Positions 42,146-50,290 of a stretch of 64,000 nt of DNA are shown here, in pieces. Positions within the stretch are counted from its first letter, which is position 1. Each line of letters opens with the position of its first letter. The position numbers were made by a program, and so were the translations under genes. The stretch is from Rhizomonospora bruguierae (GTDB lineage Bacteria; Actinomycetota; Actinomycetes; Mycobacteriales; Micromonosporaceae): positions 62,001 through 126,000 of the forward strand of contig NZ_BBQH01000078.1 of the NCBI RefSeq assembly GCF_018397995.1, in the 5' to 3' direction. The notes beneath the pieces are model-generated. The model searched no databases and was not told the DNA's origin. It was given only the letters and a program-made list of their open reading frames with translations.

Positions 42146-42775
42146 ATGGCCGACACAACCGACCTGACCCGAAGCATCGTGCGGGTCATGGCGCAGACCG
42201 CGATCGACAACGAGGAGTACTTCGGCGAACTCGACTCGATCGTCGGCGACGGCGACCTCGGGTTCTCCCTCGCCCGGGGGTTCGAGGTGGTGGCGCAGGA
42301 GTTGAACACCACCGAGGACGAGGATCCGGGTGCGTTTCTGCGCCGCGTCGCCATCCTGATCACGAGCCGGACCGGCGGTACCTCGGGCCCGATCTGGGGG
42401 ACCGCGTTCCTGCGGGCGGCCACGGTTGCCTCCGCCGCCGCCCGGATCGACCGCCCGACCGTCATCGCGATGCTACGGGCGGCCATCGAGGGCATCAAGG
42501 CGCGCGGCAAGGCCGACCTCGGCGACAAGACCCTGCTGGACGCGCTCCAGCCCGGCGTGGACGAACTCGAGCGGCAGTTCACCCGGGACGCCAGCGACGT
42601 CGAGGCGATCCGGGCGACCGCCCGGGTGATGGCCCAGCAGGCGGAGGCGACGGCGACGCTCCAGGCCAGGCGCGGCCGGGCCAGCTACGCCGGCCCGCGC
42701 AGCATCGGCAGCCCCGACCCCGGGGCCATCGTGGTCGCCTACATGATGCGCGCCGTCTCCGAGTCCTGGAAGTAG
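42146..42775 (+). CDS. dhaL: DhaL-type nucleotide-binding kinase subunit
   Basis: 209 residues, an all-helical barrel of the DAK2 family. ATP/Mg motifs are clear: SIVGDGDLGFSLARG (about 28-43) supplies the Asp ligands, and RTGGTSGPIWG (about 76-86) the nucleotide loop. TAGGAG lies five bases before ATG 42146. With the DhaK-like protein downstream it should phosphorylate dihydroxyacetone or a related ketose such as erythrulose using ATP; no PTS DhaM is present. The gene order DhaL-DhaK is reversed relative to many operons. Confidence 0.9.
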   Translation: MADTTDLTRSIVRVMAQTAIDNEEYFGELDSIVGDGDLGFSLARGFEVVAQELNTTEDEDPGAFLRRVAILITSRTGGTSGPIWGTAFLRAATVASAAARIDRPTVIAMLRAAIEGIKARGKADLGDKTLLDALQPGVDELERQFTRDASDVEAIRATARVMAQQAEATATLQARRGRASYAGPRSIGSPDPGAIVVAYMMRAVSESWK

Positions 42776-42846
42776 CTCGCCGAGCCGTGGAAGTAGCTCG
42801 CCGAGCCGTGGAAGTAGCCAGCGTCGTGGAAGAAGTAGTCCAGCCA
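42767..42846 (+). repeat. 21-base tandem repeat carrying the dhaL stop codon
   Basis: Two exact copies of TGGAAGTAGCTCGCCGAGCCG (42767-42787, 42788-42808) and two degenerate ones follow. Each of the first three contains TGGAAGTAG, that is Trp-Lys-stop in the dhaL frame, so the last codons of dhaL and its stop are repeated in tandem in the dhaL-dhaK gap. Confidence 0.85.
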
Positions 42847-42878
42847 AGCCAGCCCAGACGCGACCCTAAGGACGTCAA

Positions 42879-43874
42879 ATGAAGCGCTTCATGAACGAGC
42901 CGGCCGACTTCGTCCGCGACATGCTGGAGGGTGTCGCGCTGGCCAACCCGGACACCCTCGAGTACGTACCGGAGTTCAATCTCATCAGGCGCAAGGCCGG
43001 CCCCTCCGACGGTCGGGTCTCACTGATCCAGGGCTCCGGGTCGGGTCACGAGCCCGCGCACGCCATGCTGGTCGGGCCCGGAATGCTCGACGGGGCCTGC
43101 CCCGGCGACGTGTTCGCCGCCCCGCCCCTGGAGTACGTGCTGGGAGCCACGCGCAGCCTGCGCACGCCGGCCGGCGTCGTCTACATCGTCAACAACTACA
43201 CCGGCGACCGCATGGTCTTCGAGATGGCCAGCGAGGTGGTCCGCGCCGAGGGCATCGACGTGCGGACCGTCCTGGTCGATGACGATGTCGCGGTGAAGGA
43301 TTCCACCTACACGGTGGGCCGGCGCGGCATCGCCGGCAACTTCTTCGTCATCAAGGCGATGGGCGCGGCCGCCGCCGCTGGCGCGCCCATCGACGAGGTG
43401 GTCCGGATCGGTGAGGCGGTCAACGCCGCGACCCGGTCCATGGGCATGGCACTGACCTCCTGCTCGCCGCCGGCCAAGGGTGCGCCGCTGTTCGCGCTCG
43501 GAGAGTCCGAAGTGGAGCTGGGGGTCGGGATCCACGGCGAGCCGGGCCGGCAGCGCACCACGCTCTCGTCCGCCGACCAGACCGTCGAGGTGCTCCTCGG
43601 CGCCATCCTGGCCGAGCACGACGTCAACCGGGGCGACGAGGTCGCGGTGATGGTCAACGGCCTCGGCGCGACGCCGATCAACGAGCTGTACATCCTCTAC
43701 GGCAGCGCCCACAAGCAGCTTCGGGAGCGCGGGATCCAGGTGCGCCGCAACTACGTCGGCGACTACTGCACCTCGCTGGACATGGCCGGGGTCTCGATCA
43801 CCGTGGTGAAGCTCACCGACGAGATCGAGCGGCTGCTGTCGGAGCCGGCCCAGATCCCCATTCGCGTGTTCTGA
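42879..43874 (+). CDS. dhaK: DhaK-type ketose kinase subunit
   Basis: 331 residues. The substrate-binding motif GSGSGHEPAH (about 51-60) and the hemiaminal-forming His in GVGIHGEPG (about 216) are both present, as are VLVDDDVAV and GRRGIAGNFFVIKAMG. DhaK binds a short ketose covalently through the His while DhaL supplies the phosphoryl group. AAGGAC lies ahead of ATG 42879. True dihydroxyacetone specificity cannot be read from the sequence; erythrulose or another C3-C4 ketose is equally possible in this setting. Confidence 0.9.
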   Translation: MKRFMNEPADFVRDMLEGVALANPDTLEYVPEFNLIRRKAGPSDGRVSLIQGSGSGHEPAHAMLVGPGMLDGACPGDVFAAPPLEYVLGATRSLRTPAGVVYIVNNYTGDRMVFEMASEVVRAEGIDVRTVLVDDDVAVKDSTYTVGRRGIAGNFFVIKAMGAAAAAGAPIDEVVRIGEAVNAATRSMGMALTSCSPPAKGAPLFALGESEVELGVGIHGEPGRQRTTLSSADQTVEVLLGAILAEHDVNRGDEVAVMVNGLGATPINELYILYGSAHKQLRERGIQVRRNYVGDYCTSLDMAGVSITVVKLTDEIERLLSEPAQIPIRVF

Positions 43875-43908
43875 AGGGGTCGGGAAGGTTCGAGTCGGGG
43901 AGTTCCGC

Positions 43909-45198
43909 ATGCGCGCTGATCCGGTGCGGCTTGCCGCCGTGCCTGCCGTCCGGCGAGGAGACGAGGCGTACGTCGCCCGCGTCGACCTCGCGTCGACCGA
44001 CCTGCGGTCGGCCACTGGCATCGAGGTGACCGACCGGTTCCGGGAGGTCATCAACGCCTTCGCGGTGCCGCCGGGCCGTACGCCGCCGGGGTTCCGGGTG
44101 GAGACCACCGTCAACCCGGACGGGGTGCTGAGCGTCGACCTGGTTCGGGACCTGTCGCGGGACGCGGACAACGCGCTGCGGCCCACCCCGTTCCTGTTCT
44201 CGGTCGACTCCGCCAACCCGGACGACATCGAGCCGTGCGTGCCGTTCGTGGCGAACCTGACCTGCAACCCCGGCATCGTCTACGACCTGTTCCTGAACAA
44301 CCCCAGGGCCAACCGGGACCGCAGGTTCGCCTCGTTCGACGAGGTGCTGGTGGAGATTTGCCGGCTACTGGGCCCGGGCTGCGACATCTCGGTGGAGCTG
44401 CACGACCCGTTCGGCAAGGACCTCGACGAGATCCTCGACGAGGTTCGGCACTACGAATCGATCACCGGCCGGCACCGGTTGGTGGTGAAGGTCCCGCACA
44501 CCGGCCCGGTGGACCGGGGCAACGTGTCCCGGCTGCTCGACGGGCCGGGGCTGCTGGAGCGCCGGTACGACGGCGGCAGCATCGCGGGCCAGCTGCGCGG
44601 GCACCGCCTCGCCCTGGAACTGCGGAACCGCGGCTACCGGGTGAACTTCACCCTGATGTTCGAGCCCTACCAGACCGCGCTCGCGCTACAGGCCCGTCCG
44701 TACTTCATCAACGCCTTCATCCGGAACCGGCTCGGCGCCAGCCGGGTCATGCACGGCCTGATCGCCGCCTACGAGGCGACCGACGAGATCCTGTTCGTCG
44801 AGCAGCTGCGCGACTACCTGGTGGACAACGACTACCTGGGCCTGAACGACCGCTCGATGGACCTGTTGCGGGTGCTGGACCAGGCCCGCACGCACCTGCA
44901 CAATCGGGGCTGGTCGGGTCGCGGCGACGACGGCCTCGACCACGCGCGCGCCGCCCTGCGGTGGCTGTCCACCAGCAATCTGCCGGACACCCGGCTGATT
45001 CTGTGCTCGATGGACGGCGACCGCATGTTCCCCGACATCATGCGAATGCTCACCGAGCGGGAGTTCCTCGACCTGCACAACCGGGTCCTGCTCACCACCG
45101 ATCCCGCCTATTTGGCGCGCTGGGCGAGCAGCCCTCAGGTGGTCAGCTATCAACGCCGGTTCACCAGAGCGGTACGCGAGCCCGCGCCTGCGTCGTGA
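43909..45198 (+). CDS. Transaldolase-like protein
   Basis: 429 residues. The central part has the transaldolase/fructose-6-phosphate aldolase pattern: VELHDPFGKD, then RLVVKVPHTGP with the presumptive Schiff-base Lys (about 195), GYRVNFTLMFEPYQTALALQA and INAFIRNRLG. N- and C-terminal extensions of about 100 residues are not typical. The family transfers or cleaves a dihydroxyacetone unit from a sugar phosphate. Last gene of operon A, 34 bases after dhaK; promoter B starts just after its stop. Confidence 0.72.
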   Translation: MRADPVRLAAVPAVRRGDEAYVARVDLASTDLRSATGIEVTDRFREVINAFAVPPGRTPPGFRVETTVNPDGVLSVDLVRDLSRDADNALRPTPFLFSVDSANPDDIEPCVPFVANLTCNPGIVYDLFLNNPRANRDRRFASFDEVLVEICRLLGPGCDISVELHDPFGKDLDEILDEVRHYESITGRHRLVVKVPHTGPVDRGNVSRLLDGPGLLERRYDGGSIAGQLRGHRLALELRNRGYRVNFTLMFEPYQTALALQARPYFINAFIRNRLGASRVMHGLIAAYEATDEILFVEQLRDYLVDNDYLGLNDRSMDLLRVLDQARTHLHNRGWSGRGDDGLDHARAALRWLSTSNLPDTRLILCSMDGDRMFPDIMRMLTEREFLDLHNRVLLTTDPAYLARWASSPQVVSYQRRFTRAVREPAPAS

Positions 45199-45201
45199 TG
45201 G

Positions 45202-45269
45202 TAGGGAAACCCCTCGTCCAACGGTGGGGGGTTTTCCCGATTTCGGCGGGGTGCCGGCCTCGATAGTGT
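45202..45269 (+). promoter_or_regulatory. Regulon promoter B (aldehyde dehydrogenase operon)
   Basis: TAGGGAAACCCC (45202-45213) and GGGGGGTTTTCCCGAT (45226-45241) precede a TAGTGT -10 (45264-45269). GTTTTCCCGAT again starts 33 bases before the -10, identical spacing to promoter A. The first box begins 3 bases after the stop codon of the transaldolase-like gene. Confidence 0.75.
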
Positions 45270-45355
45270 CGGTGAACAATCATTGTCCCAATTTGCGCGG
45301 GCCGTTCAACGGGTGCGAAAAGAGCCACCCGTGCGAGAGAGTTCGGCGGTTATAC

Positions 45356-46897
45356 ATGCTGGATCGCAACATTATTCCGATGTACATCGACGGTCGGGAC
45401 GTCACGGGGACCGGACCGGTGCGGGCCCGGGAGAACCCGGCGCGGACCGACGAGCGGGTGGGAGCGGTCTCCTGCGCCACCCCGGAGGAGACCCGCGGCG
45501 CGGTGGGTGCGGCGGCGGCCGCCGCGCGGGCATGGGCCGGCACCGCCCTCCCGGAGCGGGTGCGAACGGTGCTCGCGGCCTGGGAGTTCCCGGCGCAGGA
45601 GCGGGACGCGCTCGCCCGGACCCTCACCGGCGAGCTGGGCAAGACGCAGCCGGACACCCGTGGCGAGCTGAACTACGGCATCGCGTACGCCGAGTACTGC
45701 GCCCGGCAGGCACCCGCGGTCCTGGCCGACGACGTCACCACCGACGAGGTGGGCACGATCCGGGTGAAGCAGGTCCCGTACGGCGTGGTGGCCGCGATCA
45801 TTCCCTGGAACGCGCCGCTGAACATCTCCTCGACGGTCGTCGCGCCCGCGCTGATCGCCGGGAACACCGTCGTGGTCAAGCCGTCGCCGCTGGCTCCGCT
45901 CGCGGTCACCGGCTACCTGCGGGCCATCGCGCGCCGGCTGCCGCCCGGCGTGCTGAACGTGGTCAACGGCGATGTCGAGGTCGGCGAGGCGCTGACCACC
46001 GACCCGCGGCTGGGCAAGATCGCGTTCACCGGTTCCACCGGCGTGGGTCGTTCGATCCTGCGCAGCGCGGCCGAGGCGATCACGCCGAGCCTGCTGGAGT
46101 TGGGCGGCAACGACGCGGCGCTCATCCTGCCGGACGTCGAGTTGACCGACGACGTGGTGGCTCGCCTGGTGTTCGGCAGCTTCCTCACCGCCGGGCAGAT
46201 CTGCATGGCGATCAAACGGCTCTACGTCCACGAGTCGCTGCTCGCCCGGCTCGTCGAGCGGTACCGGGAGGTCGCGGCCAAGGTCCTGGTCATGGGCGAC
46301 CCGTTCGACCCGTCGGTGACCCTCGGGCCGATGGTCAGTGACCGGCAGCGGTCGCTGGTTCGCGCGATGGTCGACGGGGCGGCCGCCGAGGGTGCCGAGG
46401 TGATCGAGGTCGGCTCCGTGCAGCCCGGCTTCGACCTGGGCGGCGGCTACTACCTGCGGCCGACCCTGGTGCTCAACGCCGGCAGGGACAGCACCATCGT
46501 TCGGGAGGAGCAGTTCGGGCCCACCGTTCCGATCCTGCCCTTCTCCGACGTCGACGACGGTATCCGGGCCGTCAACGACAGCGACTACGGCCTGTGCGCC
46601 TCGGTCTGGACGGCCGACCCCGGTCGCGCGTTCGACCTGGGGCCCCGGCTGGAGGTCGGCACCGTCTTCGTCAACACGCACAACCGCAGCGGCATGGCGC
46701 TCCGCGCGCCGTTCGGCGGCCGGAAGCTGAGCGGGTACGGCCGGGAGTACGGGGTCGCCGGGCTGCTCGAGTTCTGCCAGTCGCAGAGCATCAACCACCT
46801 CGCCGCCACCGAGCGGCGATCGGACCTCAACGCCGGCCGGCAGTACCAGAGCCCGCCCGATCCGGCCAGGGCATCGACCACGGGAGCGCATCGTTGA
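45356..46897 (+). CDS. NAD(P)-dependent aldehyde dehydrogenase, operon B
   Basis: 513 residues from ATG 45356; ATG 45380 is an alternative. Conserved: IPWNAPLNISS, VVKPSPLAPL (cofactor Lys), FTGSTGVGRSI, the general-base Glu in LELGGNDAAL (about 263), the catalytic Cys in AGQICMAIKR (about 297) and EEQFGPTVPI. It oxidises an aldehyde to the acid. A second, quite different dehydrogenase is encoded at the end of operon C, so two aldehyde steps may occur in the pathway. An 86-base leader separates it from promoter B. Confidence 0.93.
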   Translation: MLDRNIIPMYIDGRDVTGTGPVRARENPARTDERVGAVSCATPEETRGAVGAAAAAARAWAGTALPERVRTVLAAWEFPAQERDALARTLTGELGKTQPDTRGELNYGIAYAEYCARQAPAVLADDVTTDEVGTIRVKQVPYGVVAAIIPWNAPLNISSTVVAPALIAGNTVVVKPSPLAPLAVTGYLRAIARRLPPGVLNVVNGDVEVGEALTTDPRLGKIAFTGSTGVGRSILRSAAEAITPSLLELGGNDAALILPDVELTDDVVARLVFGSFLTAGQICMAIKRLYVHESLLARLVERYREVAAKVLVMGDPFDPSVTLGPMVSDRQRSLVRAMVDGAAAEGAEVIEVGSVQPGFDLGGGYYLRPTLVLNAGRDSTIVREEQFGPTVPILPFSDVDDGIRAVNDSDYGLCASVWTADPGRAFDLGPRLEVGTVFVNTHNRSGMALRAPFGGRKLSGYGREYGVAGLLEFCQSQSINHLAATERRSDLNAGRQYQSPPDPARASTTGAHR

Positions 46898-48660
46898 GCG
46901 AGCAGCGCGTCTGCGACGAGATGTCGGACGCCTTCGTGCGAGGCGGCACCGAGGTTCTGTTCACCCTGTTCGGCGACGGCAACCTGGCCTTCGTCGCCGC
47001 CCTCGCCGCGCAACCCGGGATGCGCGTCGTCCACTCCCGGCACGAGGCGGCCGCGGTCTTCATGGCGGCCGGCTACGCGCGGGCGACCGGCCGGGTCGGC
47101 GTCGTGTCGGTGACCGCCGGGCCCGGCCTGGCCCACACGATGACCCCGCTGGTCTCGGCCGCCCGCGCCGAGGTGCCGATGGTGATCTATGCCGGCGACA
47201 CCGGCACCTCCGGCCGGTTCGTCGGCGGGCTCCAGGACCTCGACCAGGAGGCGTTCGCCCGCGCGGCCGGCGTCCCGTACCTGCGGGTGGACCGGACGAA
47301 CGCCGGGCGGACCGCGGCGGCGGCGTTCGAGCTGGCCACCCGCCGCAGCTGCCCGGTTCTCGTCGGGGTGCCCGAGGACCTGATGGAGCTGCCGGTGCTG
47401 CCCAGCGACGCGAGCGCCCCGGCCCCGCCGCCAGCCCCGGCCGCGCAGCCGGCCCCGGTGTCGGAGCCGGCCCTGGTGTCGGAGCCGGCCCTGGTGTCGG
47501 AGCCGGCGGCCGGTGCCGCGGCCACCGGGTCGCGCGAGGAGCACGTGGCGGCTGCCGCACGGGTCGAGGAGGCGTTGCGAACGGCCCACTCTCCGCTGCT
47601 GGTCATCGGCTCCGGCGGCGCGGACCCGGCCACCGTATCCGCCGTGCGGGAGCTGGCCCGGCGCTACGGCGCCCGGGTAGGGACCACGTTTCGCGCCAGG
47701 GGTGTCGTGGACGACGACCCGGCGACCGTGGGGATCGTCGGCCCGCTGGCGCACGCCGCCCACCAGGCCGCGCAGGAGCGGGCGGACCTCGTGGTCGGGT
47801 TCGGCGCCAACCTGCACGGCTTCGGCGCGTTCCTCGACGTCCTGTACGACGCGCGGACGATCTGCGTCGGGGCGGAGCGGTACGGCCGCTGGACCGCCCC
47901 GCACCCGGCCGGCTGCGGCCTGGACGTTTCGCCGTCCGACATCCTGCCGCTGCTGCGCGACGCCCCGGCACCGGCGGGCGGGCGCCGGGCCGAGGCGAGC
48001 GTGGACCGCAAGGCCGTCATCGAGGCGGACTTCACCGAGCTGCCGGAGGCGCACGACGAGGGGCTGCTGGACCCGCGCCGGCTCATCCTGGAGCTGGACG
48101 CGCTGATCGCCGAGGACGCGATCGTCGTCATCGGCGGCGGGCACTTCTGGTCCTTCCCCCTGATGTACCTGTCGAAGAAGCGCCGGGACTTCGTCTTCCC
48201 GATCGAGTTCGGCAGCATCGGGATGGCGCTGCCGACCGGCATCGGCGTCGCGGCCAGCGGTACCGGCCGGGACGTCGTGGTCATCGAGGGCGACGGCGGT
48301 GTCACGGCCAGCATCCAGGAGTTCGAGACGGCCGTGCGCAGCGGCCTGGACCTGACCGTCGTGGTGATGAACGACGGTGCGCTCGGCGCGGAGTTGCACA
48401 AGCTGAAGGCCAAGGGGCTCGCGCCGGACGAGTCGTACTACGAGTTCGTCGACTTCGCGGGCGTCGCCGGCACGTTCGGGGCGCGGTCCGCCCGGCTCAC
48501 CGCGGTCGGCGAGATCGCGCCCGCCCTCGACGGCGGCCGTGCCGGGGTGACGGTGCTGGACGCGCGGCTGACGCGGACCGTGACGAGCCGCTGGTACCGG
48601 CGCCTCTACCTCGGTCAGATCGGCCGCCTCGCCGCCGGCCGGCACCCGGCCGGGGCGTGA
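46894..48660 (+). CDS. Thiamin-diphosphate-dependent enzyme, acetolactate-synthase-like
   Basis: 588 residues. The start is TTG 46894, overlapping the previous stop (TTGA), with GGGAG seven bases upstream. Three-domain ThDP architecture: PYR domain with the catalytic Glu in SRHEAAAVFMAAGYAR (about 52), a Pro/Ala linker with SEPALV repeats (about 175-215), a middle nucleotide-like domain, and a PP domain with GDGGVTASIQEFETAV...VVVMND, the Mg-ThDP motif (about 470-498). The family decarboxylates or ligates 2-oxo acids or cleaves C-C bonds next to a carbonyl. The exact reaction is not readable; it probably acts on a keto product of the pathway. Confidence 0.88.
   Translation: MSEQRVCDEMSDAFVRGGTEVLFTLFGDGNLAFVAALAAQPGMRVVHSRHEAAAVFMAAGYARATGRVGVVSVTAGPGLAHTMTPLVSAARAEVPMVIYAGDTGTSGRFVGGLQDLDQEAFARAAGVPYLRVDRTNAGRTAAAAFELATRRSCPVLVGVPEDLMELPVLPSDASAPAPPPAPAAQPAPVSEPALVSEPALVSEPAAGAAATGSREEHVAAAARVEEALRTAHSPLLVIGSGGADPATVSAVRELARRYGARVGTTFRARGVVDDDPATVGIVGPLAHAAHQAAQERADLVVGFGANLHGFGAFLDVLYDARTICVGAERYGRWTAPHPAGCGLDVSPSDILPLLRDAPAPAGGRRAEASVDRKAVIEADFTELPEAHDEGLLDPRRLILELDALIAEDAIVVIGGGHFWSFPLMYLSKKRRDFVFPIEFGSIGMALPTGIGVAASGTGRDVVVIEGDGGVTASIQEFETAVRSGLDLTVVVMNDGALGAELHKLKAKGLAPDESYYEFVDFAGVAGTFGARSARLTAVGEIAPALDGGRAGVTVLDARLTRTVTSRWYRRLYLGQIGRLAAGRHPAGA
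47461..47511 (+). repeat. In-frame 18-base tandem repeat inside the ThDP enzyme gene
   Basis: Two exact copies of TCGGAGCCGGCCCTGGTG (47461-47478, 47479-47496) and a partial third encode SEPALV repeats in the linker between the PYR and middle domains. Length change would keep the frame. Confidence 0.8.
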
Positions 48661-48701
48661 GTTCGGTGGCCACCGTGTCCGGATCGAGCGATGGAGGTCA
48701 G

Positions 48702-49655
48702 ATGCGCGGCGAACCGAGGGCGTTCGCGATGTCGATTACGCCCTTCGATGAGGCTCACCGGCTCGACGAGGCCGCGCTGCGGCGGCACCTGCGGCGGATG
48801 GTCGACGCCGGCGCCGGTGTCTATCTCGGCAGTCCCGGTACCGGTGAGGGGCACGCGCTGTCGCCGGCCGAGCTGCGCAAGGTCTACGAGATCGGTGTCG
48901 CCGAATGCAAGGGCAAGGTGCCGGTCTACGCCAACCCGCCGGAGGCGCGGACCGCGGAGCAGATGTACGCCCGCGTCCTGGCGGCGCACGAGGCGGGCGT
49001 GGACCTGGTGCAGATCTACACGGTCGATGCCGGCCACGGCATGCGGCCGACGGCCAGGGAGCAGGAGGTCTACTACCGGGAGCTGCTCGACGAGGTGTCC
49101 TTCCCGGTTGGACTGTCCATCAACACCCTGGCCGGCGGCTACGTCAACCCGGTGCCGTTGCTGGTCAGGTTGGTGCGCGACTACCCGCAGATCCGGTGCG
49201 TCAACGTGAACCATCCGCCGACCAGCGCGCTGGCCGAACTGGTGGAGGAGCTTGGCGACCGCGTCGAGTACTACACCGACGCGTTCATGTATCCGGAGGC
49301 GCTCGCGCTCGGCGCCAGCGGCTGCCTCACCGGGCACGTCAACGTCGTGCCGAACCTGATCCGCGCGATCGGCCGGCTGCTCGTCCGCGGTGACGCCGAG
49401 GCCGGCGCCGACGCGCTGCTGCGGCTGTTCCGGCTCAACCGCGTCGTCGCCTCGTTCGGCACCGACGCCCTGCCGCAGAACTGGTCCGGGCGGTGGGTGA
49501 AGGCGGCCATGGCCGCGCTCGAGCTGCCCGGCCACGGCGATGGCCGCATGCGCCGCCCGTACGCGAGCCCGTCCACACAGGACATCGAGGAACTGGCCAC
49601 CGCGCTGCGGCCCCTGGACATTCCCGGGCTCGAAGAGGCGGCACGGTCATGGTGA
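48702..49655 (+). CDS. DHDPS/N-acetylneuraminate lyase family protein without catalytic Lys
   Basis: 317 residues from ATG 48702 with GGAGG close upstream; GTG 48657, overlapping the previous stop, is an alternative. The barrel is recognisable: FAMSITPFDEAHRLDEAALRRHLRRMV, GSPGTGEGHALSPAE, VQIYTVDAGHG. At the strand that carries the Schiff-base Lys in DapA (IIGIKE), this protein reads IRCVNVNHPP, with Asn in place of Lys. A class I aldolase mechanism is therefore doubtful; it may be a dehydratase-like, isomerase or non-enzymatic member. It lies inside operon B. Confidence 0.8.
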   Translation: MRGEPRAFAMSITPFDEAHRLDEAALRRHLRRMVDAGAGVYLGSPGTGEGHALSPAELRKVYEIGVAECKGKVPVYANPPEARTAEQMYARVLAAHEAGVDLVQIYTVDAGHGMRPTAREQEVYYRELLDEVSFPVGLSINTLAGGYVNPVPLLVRLVRDYPQIRCVNVNHPPTSALAELVEELGDRVEYYTDAFMYPEALALGASGCLTGHVNVVPNLIRAIGRLLVRGDAEAGADALLRLFRLNRVVASFGTDALPQNWSGRWVKAAMAALELPGHGDGRMRRPYASPSTQDIEELATALRPLDIPGLEEAARSW

Positions 49656-49696
49656 ACCCGACGGGCGGGCGCCAACGGCACGGAGAGGAGCTGGTT

Positions 49697-50290
49697 GTGG
49701 CAGAAACCGTCGACGGCGCATACGAGGTGCGCTCCTGGCACGGCGGGGTCGAGGAGATCTGGCACGAGGGCGGTGCCCGCGCCGAGCTGCCGTTGGTGAA
49801 GGCGTGGGCGGGGGTGATCATCCGGAACCCGTTCGCCGGCCGCTGGGTGGCGGACCTTTCCGGGCTCACCGCGCCCAGCGCCCGGCTCGGCGCCGACCTG
49901 GGCCGCCGCGCGGCGGCGCTGCTGGGCGGCCGCGCGGTCGAGAGCTACGGCAAGGGCGGCATCGCCGGCGTCAACGGCGAGCAGGAGCACGTGGTGGCCT
50001 GTGTCACGACGGTGTTCGGCGACGCGCTGCGCGCCGCCGTCGGCGGCGGACGGGCCTGGATCTCCTCCGTCACCAAGACCGCCGCCCCCGGCACGCCGAT
50101 CGACATCCCGCTCGCGTTCAAGGACGAGGTGTACGTCAGGTCGCACTACGACGCGGTGGGCGTCCTCGTACCGGACGGGCCGCGCCCCGACGAGCTGCTC
50201 ATCTGCGTCGCGGTCGCGACCGGCGGCCGGGTGCACCACCGGGTCGGCGGCCTCGGCCGGGACGAGGCGTTGGAGGCGATGGCGGGGTGA
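49697..50290 (+). CDS. AA_synth (amino acid synthesis) family protein
   Basis: 197 residues from GTG 49697, chosen because GAGGAG lies six bases upstream; ATG 49649, overlapping the previous stop, would add 16 residues. Motifs of the Pfam AA_synth family are visible: VVAAVIxNPFAGRW-like (here AGVIIRNPFAGRW), ESYGKGGIAGVNGEQEH, SSVTKTAAPGTPIDIPLAFKDE and VRSHYDAV. The family has structures but no firm biochemical role and often sits beside amidohydrolases, as here. The stop overlaps the next start (GTGA), so the two products probably act together. Confidence 0.8.
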   Translation: MAETVDGAYEVRSWHGGVEEIWHEGGARAELPLVKAWAGVIIRNPFAGRWVADLSGLTAPSARLGADLGRRAAALLGGRAVESYGKGGIAGVNGEQEHVVACVTTVFGDALRAAVGGGRAWISSVTKTAAPGTPIDIPLAFKDEVYVRSHYDAVGVLVPDGPRPDELLICVAVATGGRVHHRVGGLGRDEALEAMAG

